Origin: Areca catechu
Lineage: Eukaryota > Streptophyta > Magnoliopsida > Arecales > Arecaceae
Assembly: GCA_021397845.1 (NCBI GenBank)
Contig: CM038052.1
Location: 36,998,449-37,062,448, forward strand
Reading direction: 5' to 3'
DNA: 64,000 bases
In this document: positions 23,588-33,312 of the stretch, one piece after another
Position numbering within the stretch: the stretch's first letter is position 1
How the letters are laid out: each line of letters begins with the position of its first letter
Notes under the pieces: generated by a model
What the model was told of the DNA's origin: nothing
What the model saw: the letters and a program-made list of their open reading frames with translations, nothing else
Databases searched by the model: none
Position numbers and translations under genes: made by a program

Positions 23588-25408
23588 ATGTCCACCCGGA
23601 ATGAAGTACCCTACCAACCTGGTCAAACCCAACCTGATTTAGAGGCCATGATTAGAACTCTTACCGAAAGTATGACCAAATTGAGTCAGGATATGAATGA
23701 GGGTTTTGCCCAGTTTAGAGACCGAGCCCAGGGACTTGAGAAACGTAGACATCAAAATTGCACCCCTGATCCAAAATTTAATAGGCCCCAACCTCACCCA
23801 TGCCAGGAGCCTAGGAGGACCTTATACCGTGATCCCGAGCATAACCCTAGGAGCCTATATCCATACTTGGTTGACTCAGAAAAGGGACCTGTTAGGAACA
23901 CCGAACCTTATGCACCCACTTTTGATGGAAGACAAGAGACATATATTAAGTGGGAAGAACAAATGGATCGATATTTTGAGTGCACTAACATATCGGAATT
24001 AGGACAAGTTAGGTTGGCCAAAACCAAGTTCACCAAACATGCTAGGTCGCATTGGTATGCTATTGAGCATGAGTGTTATCAAAGAAAAGAGGAAATATAT
24101 ACTTGGAGAGATATGAGAAGTAAGTTGAGAGATAGGTACCTAGGTAGATCCTATAAGAAAAGACTTTTAGACCAATGGTACCAATTGCAACAAGGTAATG
24201 GGCCTGTATCTAAATATATTGAGGACTTTCAGTGGTATGACATGAAATGCAATACCATTGAGACCGAAGCTCAGATCACATCGAGGTTTAGGGTTGGGTT
24301 ACACCCAGACATTTATAGGAAGCTATGCCTTGAAAAGACCAATAAGTTAGACCGAGCCTACCAAGAAGCCCAAGACTATGAGTGGTCTTTAAGATATAAC
24401 CAATCAAGTACTTTGGACTTAAAGCCAACCTCTACCAACTTGAGTCAAGTTCCGATTGATCCGACACCCGTAGTGAACCAGACTCTTGTTTGTCAATTCC
24501 CACTTGTGTCACCTCTTGACCAGAAGGATAACACTGAGAAGGAGTTAGGCATGGTCATCCCAAAATTAGTTGACCCGACCATAGTCGTACTTAAAGAGGA
24601 ATCAAAGGAGAATAGATTAGAACCTTTCAGTGAGATTGAGGAAGAAATATATGAGCCTGACATAAGTTTGATAGATGAATATGAAGAAGAAGAATTTGAG
24701 GATATCTCTCCCGATAATTCAATTAACCAACTCCTACCTAATGGGGTTATTGAGGGGATCCCTGCCACTCAAGGAATTCAGGAGCTAACCCTAAGAGAAG
24801 ACCCTTTTGAGGAAGTTCAGGAAGAAGAAATTACACCCAATGAAAGTTTAAGTGAGAATATCCCTGAACTCATTGAGGAATCCAAAGAAGACACCCCTGA
24901 GTCAAATCTGGTAGAGAAGTGTGAAGAAGGAAGGGGTTCACAAGAATTGCCCATTGAGAAGGTCCAAGAACAAGAAAAAGACAGTAGCTTAGAGGACTTT
25001 TTAGATAAACATTCCAAAGACCTTCCTGATAACCTTCCACCTTCTAGGAGCACCCAGCCTACCCTAGAACTTGCACTTGTAGACCCTCCTAGAGCAAATC
25101 ATGAGGTTTGGATGAGTGCACCTATAGAACAATGTCCTCATTTTAAGGTCATCCTGAATAACCAAGGTTTGTTTCTTGTTTCTGATAAGCCACCTCAAAA
25201 CTCTGATTCTTATTTCCTACCCTTCCCTGAATCTTCTCATGTTTCTAGAGCTATGGGATTACACTTTACTGAGATCTCTAGGTTGCAAGACTCCTTAGAA
25301 CCTATTAGGTTTGCCACCTACTTCTGGAAGACCTTATGGCACCTACTAGGCATCCATAATAAGTTTTCATGCTCTGCATGCCATCCTCCAACCCATGGTC
25401 AAACCTAG
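23588..25408 (+). CDS. NA-1 Gag fused to integrase fragment, pol enzymes absent (606 aa)
   Basis: Start ATG 23588 (MSTRNEVPYQPG), chosen because the leader boundary and the Chromo start agree. An upstream GTG would add six codons. Residues about 118-265 are the retrotransposon Gag core. There is no zinc knuckle. Residues about 300-540 are an acidic Glu-rich spacer followed by a Pro-rich stretch. A conserved SYFLPF motif follows, and the last 36 residues (EPIRFATYFWKTLWHLLG...CHPP..GQT) are the integrase-core segment that Chromo-2 carries near its second catalytic Asp. Protease, RT, RNase H and the rest of the catalytic core are gone, yet the frame is open. NA-2 and NA-3 have the same design. 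It probably makes capsid only, with enzymes supplied in trans. Confidence 0.88.
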   Translation: MSTRNEVPYQPGQTQPDLEAMIRTLTESMTKLSQDMNEGFAQFRDRAQGLEKRRHQNCTPDPKFNRPQPHPCQEPRRTLYRDPEHNPRSLYPYLVDSEKGPVRNTEPYAPTFDGRQETYIKWEEQMDRYFECTNISELGQVRLAKTKFTKHARSHWYAIEHECYQRKEEIYTWRDMRSKLRDRYLGRSYKKRLLDQWYQLQQGNGPVSKYIEDFQWYDMKCNTIETEAQITSRFRVGLHPDIYRKLCLEKTNKLDRAYQEAQDYEWSLRYNQSSTLDLKPTSTNLSQVPIDPTPVVNQTLVCQFPLVSPLDQKDNTEKELGMVIPKLVDPTIVVLKEESKENRLEPFSEIEEEIYEPDISLIDEYEEEEFEDISPDNSINQLLPNGVIEGIPATQGIQELTLREDPFEEVQEEEITPNESLSENIPELIEESKEDTPESNLVEKCEEGRGSQELPIEKVQEQEKDSSLEDFLDKHSKDLPDNLPPSRSTQPTLELALVDPPRANHEVWMSAPIEQCPHFKVILNNQGLFLVSDKPPQNSDSYFLPFPESSHVSRAMGLHFTEISRLQDSLEPIRFATYFWKTLWHLLGIHNKFSCSACHPPTHGQT

Positions 25409-25837
25409 AGAGCCGTAGTTTGTTAGGTTTAGACCTAGGGTTCCTTTGGAATAAAGTCCATTCTTTAGGAATGCGTCGTCAATCTAGTTTAGTTTTTCTT
25501 GACCCTTTACTAGGCTTTGACTCAGATTTTGGTTTGATTGAGAGCACCAGGAATTGGGATTTGTTTTTTGTCCAGGGCTGAAATTGCATTCAATGTTTCG
25601 ATCAATAGGTCTATAGGCTAGAGTCCCTTTGAAATTGTTCATGGATACAAGCCTCACACACCACTTGATCTGACTTCACTATTAGCCCACACACACAAGT
25701 CTCTTGATGCACTTGCATAGCATGTAAAGGACTTGCATAAAGAAATTCATGCCAAAATAACTTTAAATAATGAAACTTATAAGAAGTTGGCTGATTCTCA
25801 AAGATGAGTCAAAACTTTTGTTGAGAGAGACTATGTA
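25409..25837 (+). pseudogene. Degenerate integrase C-terminal region of NA-1
   Basis: Pieces of the integrase region remain in mixed frames: SINRSIG, SPFEIVHGYKPHTPLDL, HVKDLHKEI, KKLADSQR. A TAG after SINRSIG and a TGA at 25805-25807 are present at the same places in NA-2. The breaks therefore predate both insertions and were copied with the element. Confidence 0.8.
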
Positions 25838-26386
25838 ATGATTAGGTTAAGGCCTGAAAGGTTTCCTCCTGGAACCGTTAGAAAGTTACATGCTAGAGGA
25901 GCTGGACCATTTAGAGTAGTGAAGAGAGTAGGATCCAATGCCTATGTGCTCGAGTTGCCTCCAGAACTAGGAATTAGCTCCACTTTCAACATTACAGACC
26001 TAGTAGAGTATAGAGAGCCAGCTGTGATTCCCAGTGAGGCTTTTGAACCTAGTCCTGCTCTTGAGAGTGAACCCAACCCTGTGTGTCCACCATCAAACTG
26101 GCCTGTGAGAAAAGAGCAGATTGAAAAGATCCTGAATGATCAGGTTATCTCTACTCGTAATCGAGGATACCAAAGATACCTGGTCCGCTGGCTAGGAAGG
26201 CCAGATTTTGATGACTCTTGGATCTCCCGAGAAGAATTACAAGAGTTGGACCCAGACCTCTTGGAGAGATACCAGAGCCAACTTGATCCATACTCGACAG
26301 GGTCGAGTTCCTCCCACCCTGGGAGAATTGGTGCGGGCACCAGACTCAGAAGAAGACTTCAGAGCTCCATCTGGATCTCTGATTAA
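25838..26386 (+). CDS. NA-1 integrase tail with chromodomain (open ORF)
   Basis: MIRLRPERFPPGTVRKLHARGAGPF begins the GPY/F-type module that closes chromovirus integrases. Residues about 90-135 (IEKILNDQVISTRNRGYQRYLVRWLGRP..DDSW) form a chromodomain, with the YLVRW strand and the acidic-Trp end typical of the fold. Such domains steer integration to marked chromatin. NA-2 ends this ORF with TAA after RYKS. In NA-1 the equivalent codon is CAA, so the frame runs on into the 3' LTR, and the last 38 residues or so are not native. There is no known start signal. It may be translated by reinitiation or not at all. Confidence 0.7.
   Translation: MIRLRPERFPPGTVRKLHARGAGPFRVVKRVGSNAYVLELPPELGISSTFNITDLVEYREPAVIPSEAFEPSPALESEPNPVCPPSNWPVRKEQIEKILNDQVISTRNRGYQRYLVRWLGRPDFDDSWISREELQELDPDLLERYQSQLDPYSTGSSSSHPGRIGAGTRLRRRLQSSIWISD
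26321..26328 (+). promoter_or_regulatory. NA-1 purine tract before 3' LTR
   Basis: gggagaat directly precedes the LTR. NA-2 has the same bases at 36273-36280, and Chromo-2 has gaggagaat in the same place. It is the likely plus-strand primer site. Confidence 0.75.
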
Positions 26387-28122
26387 CCTTGCCCGAAGAA
26401 TTAGGGTTTTTGGCTTGTAATAAGGGTTAACTTGATCAACTCAATTTTAGTTTGAGTCTGTATTACCTGCATTTTTATTTTGTTGAGTCATGTTGACTCA
26501 GTAGTAGACTAGGGCTTCAACCTGGGGTGTTACATTTTCTCCCAAGGCCAAGCAAGTGGGCGCCACACTCCCAGCCACACTCCCAGCCATACGCCTGAGT
26601 CCAGGGGGCGCCACATCTCCATCCAGCAGGCTTTGGTCCCCACACCACAGATAGCAGCTCCCCTCTTTCATGCGCCAATTGAGGAGAAATCCACCAGGGG
26701 TCCACAAATCAAGGGGGCGGCCCAAGACTTCCCAAAAGAACCAAACTATGAAAGGGAAGAAATTCTCTTGGAGAGAAATTCAAGGAGGCGCCCATTACCT
26801 GCCAGAAATACTCAAAATAAAGTTAGAAGGAGCCATAACTTGGGGAGAAAGAAAAGGAGGTATCCAAAAAGGGTTGAGCCATGAAAGGAAGGAGATTTCT
26901 CTTGAAAAGCAAGGTTAGGAGGCGCCCTAATCATTCCAACTAAAGCCAGATATAAAAGGTAACAAATTTTCTCTTGGAGGGCAAGGTTAAGAGGTGCCCA
27001 AACACTTCCAGATAAGGCCAAGCATAGAAGGAAAAAAATATTTTCTTGGAGGTCAAGACAAGGAGGCGCCACCCACTTTCCTTTTTGAAGCTTCAATCAA
27101 CTTTGGAATTAATTGGCCGGCCATATGAGTAGGGATTGATATCCTAATTTGAAGATCCCCTCCTTTAGTCCCACATGGGAAGATGTAAAACCCTACTCTC
27201 TTGTAATGGCCTATAAATTAAACCCCCATGTAAGTTTGAAAAAAAAATCAGATGAATGAAGCCAAATTTTTTTGTGAGCAAACTTTGTGTTTTCTCTCTT
27301 CCGCACTTGCATCCAGGTGTTGAGCTCCGTGAGGGAGTAAATCCGGGTTCCCCAGGAACCTTGAGGAGGTGTGAGATCTCCAAAACCCCAAACCCTAGGT
27401 TAGCCACTCCACTCCCAAACCCTAGCCGCCATCACCCTTCTCTTTCCACCAAGCCTAGTCTATTCCTCTTCTCACGGCCACCCTCTCCAAGTCCAAGCCG
27501 GCCACCAGCATCCAGCTCCAGTCCAGATACTTCAGATCTACAGCAATTCTAAGAGGAAGTCAGATCGGCCACCAGGAGAATCCTGATTTCAGCAACTTCG
27601 GCTTTCAAGTTCTTCAACCTGGTAAAATCTTTTCTTGAGTTTCTGAATTCCATCATTTGTTCCTCTTCTTTCCCAGATCTTGAGTCCAGAAGAAGCCGAC
27701 CAAACCACGAGACCAGTATTAGAGGATCCATTGCGAAGATAGCCGACTCCGAGGATCCCACAATCTGCTCGAGAGAGTTCTTCCACCAAAATCCTGAGAA
27801 GATCACTGTCTGGTTAGTAAACCATCTCTCCTCTCTATTTCTGTTCTGTTGAAAGTTCGAGCGAAACCCTAGGTCTGGGAGTTTCTCAACCCCCAGCGAT
27901 CCGTTACTTCTGAACTACTCTGATAATTTAGTTTCTTCTAAACTGTGCTTTCAATCCTTACCTAGTTTCCTTTAACGTAGTTTAGCTTTACTTTGAGTCG
28001 AAGCCAATTTCTGAAATATAAAAAAAAAAAAAAAAAAAATTAATCTTAATTTTACTTCCGCATACGCTTCTTTGTTCTTTGTTCTGCATCATTTTTGGTA
28101 TCAGAGCTTTCGTTCTGCATCA
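26329..28122 (+). repeat. NA-1 3' LTR (1794 bp)
   Basis: Nearly identical to the 5' LTR, with only scattered differences seen by eye. It ends with the same PBS-containing 31-bp extension. TATA box at 27212. Confidence 0.96.
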
Positions 28123-28127
28123 TATAT

Positions 28128-29341
28128 GAAGAGTCCTAATGGTATGGGACTCTTGGTACCTAAATGACACCTTAACTTCAAAAAGGCACAGAAGGAGCTA
28201 TAGACCTCTGATCTAAAAATAAAAGATATGGTCAGAAAGCTTATTTGATGCCCTTTTCAATGACACTCATATTGCATATGTTTGATAAAGTCGATTTGAT
28301 TCTTTGGGTGGACTAAATGAAAAGGGAAAGACTATTGGCGCCCTTTGGCGCACCCGGGAGAAAGTATGGTGTGCAGATGAACTGAGAGTCCTTCTACAGA
28401 TGAGACTCTTGGAGCTTTATCAGGAAGGTGCCTCTTAGCTCAATCTCCATGCCTTAACAAGTCAAAAGACCGGTTTAAAGTTTGAATGGGATGGCTTGAA
28501 GAGGTGTGAAAGGTGGCGTGCACATGAAGAGTCGTGCCTCTTCATATGCATGCACAACAGGGGGCAGAGTCCTTCTGCCTCGAAACTCTTTAAGCCTCGC
28601 ATTACTTCGGATTAGAAGAGGTGTCTCCCTATCTCAAAAATCGATATTTGACACATGGTGCATTGGGGATTGATCATATGATGTTTCATATCTGATAAGT
28701 GTTGTCGGGATGCATTTCATGCCCCATCTGAGATTATAAATAAGGGGTACGGTGAAATAAGAAACACTACTTCTTCTTCGATCTTCTGAGATCAGTGTTT
28801 TTATTTTTCTGAGAGTCTGTCTGAGAGTCTTCCACTTTCTCCCTCCCTCCTTGTTTTAGGACAAGACTTGTCTTGTCAAGACAAGTTCTTCTACACTAGG
28901 ACAAGGCTTGGTTTTAGGACATAAGCCTATAGGATCCTAGTGGAGGGTAGTCCTAGAACCTAAAGTGGTTTAGGACAGTGTCTTGAGTGCCTTTCAGTAG
29001 GACAGGGTGTCCTACAGTGGTCAATAGAGCAAAGGCTACCGAAAGAGTTCCACTTGTCCAAGCAACTTAAAGAAGGAGTTCTTCCTTGATCCAAGTTTCG
29101 TGTGGATCACTGTTGGAGGGTTTGCGCTTGTGAAACTTGTGGAAAAGTTGGGTTTTAGCGATCTAGGTATTTTTCTTGACTCTATTTTATGATTCATTAA
29201 TTGATATTACACAAGGGGTTCCTGGAAATTAGGATTTTCTATACATGTTATACATGTTAGGATATCATGCTATGAAGTTTTGTTTTGAAAGTCAATTTCG
29301 CATGCTGCATGATCCCCGACACCCTGGGAGAATTCCCATCA
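28128..29341 (+). repeat. Copia-1 5' LTR, part 2
   Basis: Continues the LTR broken at 20891. It contains a TATA box (TATAAAT, 28735-28741) and the R/U5-type sequence of plant copia LTRs, ending CCCATCA just before a primer site. Confidence 0.75.
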
Positions 29342-29342
29342 G

Positions 29343-29355
29343 TGATATCAGAGCC
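29343..29355 (+). promoter_or_regulatory. Copia-1 primer binding site (one mutation)
   Basis: TGATATCAGAGCC, one base from the usual TGGTATCAGAGCC, two bases after the LTR end. Confidence 0.8.
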
Positions 29356-30182
29356 CTCCTTGTGGCATACCAATTATGAATCATTTTTGAAGTTCATGAT
29401 TTCCACATATCGAGTCGACCCGACTAGTGATCGAGCCGACTCAAACCTTGTCGTGTCGACTCTACCAGAATCTTGTGATGAAAATGCACAAGTAACTACT
29501 CTGGATTGGGGTTGCCATAGCTATCCGGTCATAGGAGTAAAGTAGGGTGTAAAAAGCCCACTCTGCCCATTCTATGGGTTTCCTATGGCGTGTAGGGGTG
29601 TAACTTTGTGGTAATTCCCATGAATGAGTGAGGTGAATGGTATTTTATCATGTCTTGATTTGCATATTAGGGTAATATCCTAATTGTCATATAATGCTAT
29701 GCGTATTAGGGTAATATGCTTGATGACATGAATTTTAATGCATATGCTAGAGTGATATGCATTGGGTTTATATTTGTTATAAACTTGGATATCATGTTTA
29801 TGTTTATACTTGCAGTAATAAACACTATTATCATGATAGTTTTAGAATATGTTTTGAGACCATCAAAGCCCTCATCAAAAACCATATTTCATCATAGTAT
29901 AAAACTTAGTCAAGAAGCAAACCCGGTTAGGGTTTGATCAGCCAATTGGTGTCTAGGAAAGTGGTTCTTGGAAGGTAAAGGGAATGAGGTTTATAATTGG
30001 TTCCGTTGACTGACCTGGCCAATCTAATTGGTGTCTAAGGAAAGCAACGGGGGGACCCCCTCATCCCTTCCACTCACCTGGCCAATTTGGTCATATCTAA
30101 ATCTTAATTTGGTAATGCTAATTGGTTAAGTGTACTATATTTTGCCTTCCTTCATGCTAAGCCAAATTTATGTCAAGATTAT

Positions 30183-30498
30183 AGTAGGTTTGTTGTGCAT
30201 ACATAAGGCCTACTCTAGGGTTTGATATAAGATTTGTCTTGGTGCACTTAGTGCTTTATGGCATGGTTGGAAATGTTGCTTTATTGTGCATACACAAGGG
30301 TAACATTATTCAATCATGGCTATATGGAAATGAAGGATCCGATTAAACTAAGACATTATGGTTTATTGTGCATACACAAGGCCATAAGTGTCTTAAAGGC
30401 AAAGATAATTGTTGAGAATTGCACAGGTTGTAATTGAAAAGGTTGTCCTACCTTTGAACTCATGTGTGTTTGTTGTGCATACACAAGGCACTCATGAG
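30183..30498 (+). other. Four tandem stem-loops with conserved tip and covarying stems
   Basis: Tips TTGTG-CATA-CACAA (first copy CATAA) at 30193, 30284, 30366 and 30473. Basal stems differ in sequence but pair: 30183-30188 with 30209-30214 (agtagg/cctact); 30272-30279 with 30300-30307; 30349-30361 with 30382-30395 (one bulge); 30459-30468 with 30489-30498 (one mismatch). Compensatory change with a constant tip points to RNA structure. Confidence 0.8.
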
Positions 30499-30683
30499 GA
30501 ATAAGGATCTCAACCCCACTAAGGAAACCAGGAAAGGTTTCTCGCTTATCATAGTTGAGGGTTATGGTATTTGAAGAAAATAGTGGGAGACATAATTAGA
30601 TAGAAAGTCCTTATCTAGTTATGGATGTCATTTTGAGTGGTTTGTTGATATTGTTCTTTAATTAAATATAGGATATTTAAATA

Positions 30684-30776
30684 ATGGCTTCAAACTTATC
30701 ATTGAGTGGCATCTTGGATGCTAATAAGTTAACTGTTCAAACTATGTGGACAGGTTAAGGAAGAAGGCTGATGGAG
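30684..30776 (+). pseudogene. Copia-1 gag start, internally deleted
   Basis: ATG 30684 opens MASNLSLSGILDANKLT, the usual start of plant copia Gag. After about 20 codons the frame fails and the sequence jumps to KKADG just before the zinc knuckle. About 200 codons or more of normal Gag are missing. NA-2 inserted at 30777. Confidence 0.8.
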
Positions 30777-32404
30777 TGGTGCGGGCACCAGACTCAGAAG
30801 AAGACTTCAGGGCTCCATCTGGATCTCTGATTGACCTTGCCCGAAGAATTAGGGTTTTCTGGTTTTGTAATAAGGGTTGACTTGGTCAACTCAATTTTTT
30901 TGAGTCTGTATTTCCCTGCAATTTAAATTTTGTTGAGTCATGTTGACTCAGTACAAGTCCTAGTAAGTGGTCTAGGTCTTCTCCAGGGTTCCACATTTTC
31001 TCCCAAGCCCAAGCAAGTGGGCACCACACTCTCAGCCACACGCCAGAGTCCAGGAGGTGCCACATCTCCATCCCAGTGTCTTGGTCCCCACACCCAAGGG
31101 AGCAAGAATTTTTCTTGAAGCCAAAATCAAGGAGGCGCCCCATATATACCTTAAAAGGCCAAGCTAAAGGAGGAAAGAGGCATTTCTTGGGGAGCACTTC
31201 AAGGGGGCGCCCAATCCATGCCTAAAAAGACCAAAGCAAAGTTGGGAAGAGCCATGACTTGGGGAGAAAGAAAAGGAGGTGTCCAAAAGAGTTGAGCCAT
31301 GGAAGGAAAATTTTTTTTCTTGAAGAGCAAGGCTAGGAGGCGCCACCTACTTACCATTTGGAGCCACCAATCAACAATTATGGAAGCTCTTGGCCAGCCA
31401 TATGAGAAGGATTTGGTTCTACAAGCCTAATTTGAAGATCCATCCTATTAGTCCCACATGGGAAGATGTAAAACCCTGACCTCTTGTAAAGACCTATAAA
31501 ATAAACCCCTCTTGTAAGTTTTAGAGAACAACTGATGAATGAATTCAAATTTTGTGTGAGCAACTTTATGTTTCTCTCTTCCGCACTTGCATCCAGGTGT
31601 TGAGCTCCGTGAGGGAGTAAATCCGGGTTCCCTAGGAACCTTGAGGAGGTGTGAGATCTCCAACCCCAAAACCCTAGGTTAGCCACTACAACTCCAAACC
31701 CTAGCCACCCATCTTCTTCTACAATCCACCAAACCCTAGCCTACCCCATCTCTCACGGCCCCTCTCTCCAAGTAGAGGCCAACCACCAGTATCCAGGTCC
31801 AGTTCGGCTACTTCGAAGATAGAGCAAATCCCAGAGGAAGTCAGATCAGCATTCCAAGAGAATCAGGATTTCAGCAACATCAGCTTTCAAGTTCTACTAT
31901 CTGGTAAATCCTTCCTTGAGTATCTGGTTCCATAACTTGTTCTTCATCTTTCCTAGATCTTGAGTTCAGAAGAAGCCAACTCTGCCAAAGGGCCAGTATT
32001 GGAGGATCCATTACGAAGATATCTGAATCTGGGGATCCAACAATCTGCTCAAGAGAGTCCTTCCACTAAACTCTGTGAAGATCACTGCCTGGTCTGTAAC
32101 CCTTCTCTTCTCTTTACTTCTGTCATGTTGAAAGTTCAGAGCGAAACCCTAGGTCTGGGAGTTTCTCAACCCCCAGCGATCCTTTACTTCTGAACTACTC
32201 TGATAACCTAGTTTCTTTAAATTGTGCTTTCAATTATTACATAGCTTCTTTCAATTTAGTTTAACTTTTCCTTGAGTCAAAGTCGACTTCCGAAAATATA
32301 TATATATATAAAAAAATAAATAAATACATGAATTTTAATTTGCTTCCGCAATCCACATATCCGTTCTGTATCATTTTTGGTATCAGAGCTTTCGTTCTGC
32401 ATCA
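30777..32404 (+). repeat. NA-2 5' LTR (1628 bp)
   Basis: TGGTGCGGG...TTCTGCATCA, with aggaggcgcc units in U3 and a TATA box at 31495. It carries the same PBS-containing extension at its 3' end as NA-1. Confidence 0.95.
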
Positions 32405-32408
32405 ATTT

Positions 32409-32421
32409 TGGTATCAGAGCC
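32409..32421 (+). promoter_or_regulatory. NA-2 primer binding site
   Basis: TGGTATCAGAGCC following the LTR end by four bases. Confidence 0.92.
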
Positions 32422-33312
32422 TTGTCTAGGGTTTCTGACTTGCTTGCATGTTTTGAGTGTCTCTCTTTTTTACTTTGTCTGCTCGAAGTAGACTCCCCAG
32501 GATGTCCGGTCCTATGAACGAAGCGAGGTGCAAGCCTCCTCTTCCCATTCCATGGGGTGTTCCTAGGGCGTGTAGGGGATCCGCTGGGTTACAACTTCGT
32601 AGCTAGAATTGTAAACGGGGGAAGCATTCTATTTTCAGTCTGTAACTGCCCTGTTGCAGGATTTATTTCTCATTGCAGGTAACTTTGAATTGCATGATTT
32701 TTATTTATCTAGAACCAGTATAATTGAAACTATTTTACATAATTTTACTATAATTTATTGGTTTCTGTGAAATTTCTGAGAGTTAAAATACAGCAATTCT
32801 GTTTCTGTGTTTCTGCAATTCAATTTTTTTTTGAGTGATCATCTCCTAATTCATCTTAAGGGCAATTGAGAATCTATGATATGGGGAGGAGTTGATAACC
32901 TCTCCTTAGCCCAAAACCACCACCCATTCATTCGATCCTAAGCCTAATTTTAAAATTTAGTAGACTTAATTTGCCCTAGTGGGCTAGGAACACCAACTGG
33001 TCAGGTCCAGCCTAGGGTTTAGTCAGTTTGTCTGGTTACTCTGTATGTGCTTTGTACTCAGTGTCTAGAATGGTGATTCAGGGACTACGTCCTGAAGGGC
33101 TTGTGTGCTGGTCCGCCTACCTAGCCAATCACTGATTGGTGTCTAGGATTGGCAATTAGGGACCTAACACTCCCCTTACACCTGCCTGGCTGAGTCCCGA
33201 GTTACTACAGGCTAGCTTGCCACTCTGATTGGGCACTTAGTTTGGACTCTAGGTCTAGTGAGCCAGTAGTCGCTTTAGTCTAGTCACATTCTATGTGCTT
33301 GCTTGCATCATC
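32422..33312 (+). other. NA-2 5' leader
   Basis: Same blocks as the NA-1 leader. The outer stem left arm (32509-32519) has one change (gtcctatgaac). The GCAA hairpin (gaggt-GCAA-gcctc) and the CCCAT-TCC-ATGGG hairpin are kept. Confidence 0.75.

Larger units (their letters stand above)
20892..28122 (+). mobile_element. NA-1: complete non-autonomous chromovirus (7231 bp)
   Basis: Two near-identical LTRs (20892-22684 and 26329-28122), primer site, leader, a Gag-integrase fusion ORF, a chromodomain ORF, a purine tract next to the 3' LTR (gggagaat), and a perfect target duplication TATAT (20887-20891 and 28123-28127). There is no protease, RT or RNase H. It is a young insertion in the Copia-1 LTR. 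Confidence 0.96.
29342..30683 (+). other. Copia-1 leader with hairpin arrays
   Basis: An unusually long 1.34-kb untranslated stretch. A box at 29567-29620 resembles the chromovirus leader. Three short hairpins lie at 29662-29760. Four larger hairpins with a common tip TTGTGCATACACAA lie at 30183-30498. A short open stretch at 29716-29937 has no domain and is not called. Confidence 0.75.
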
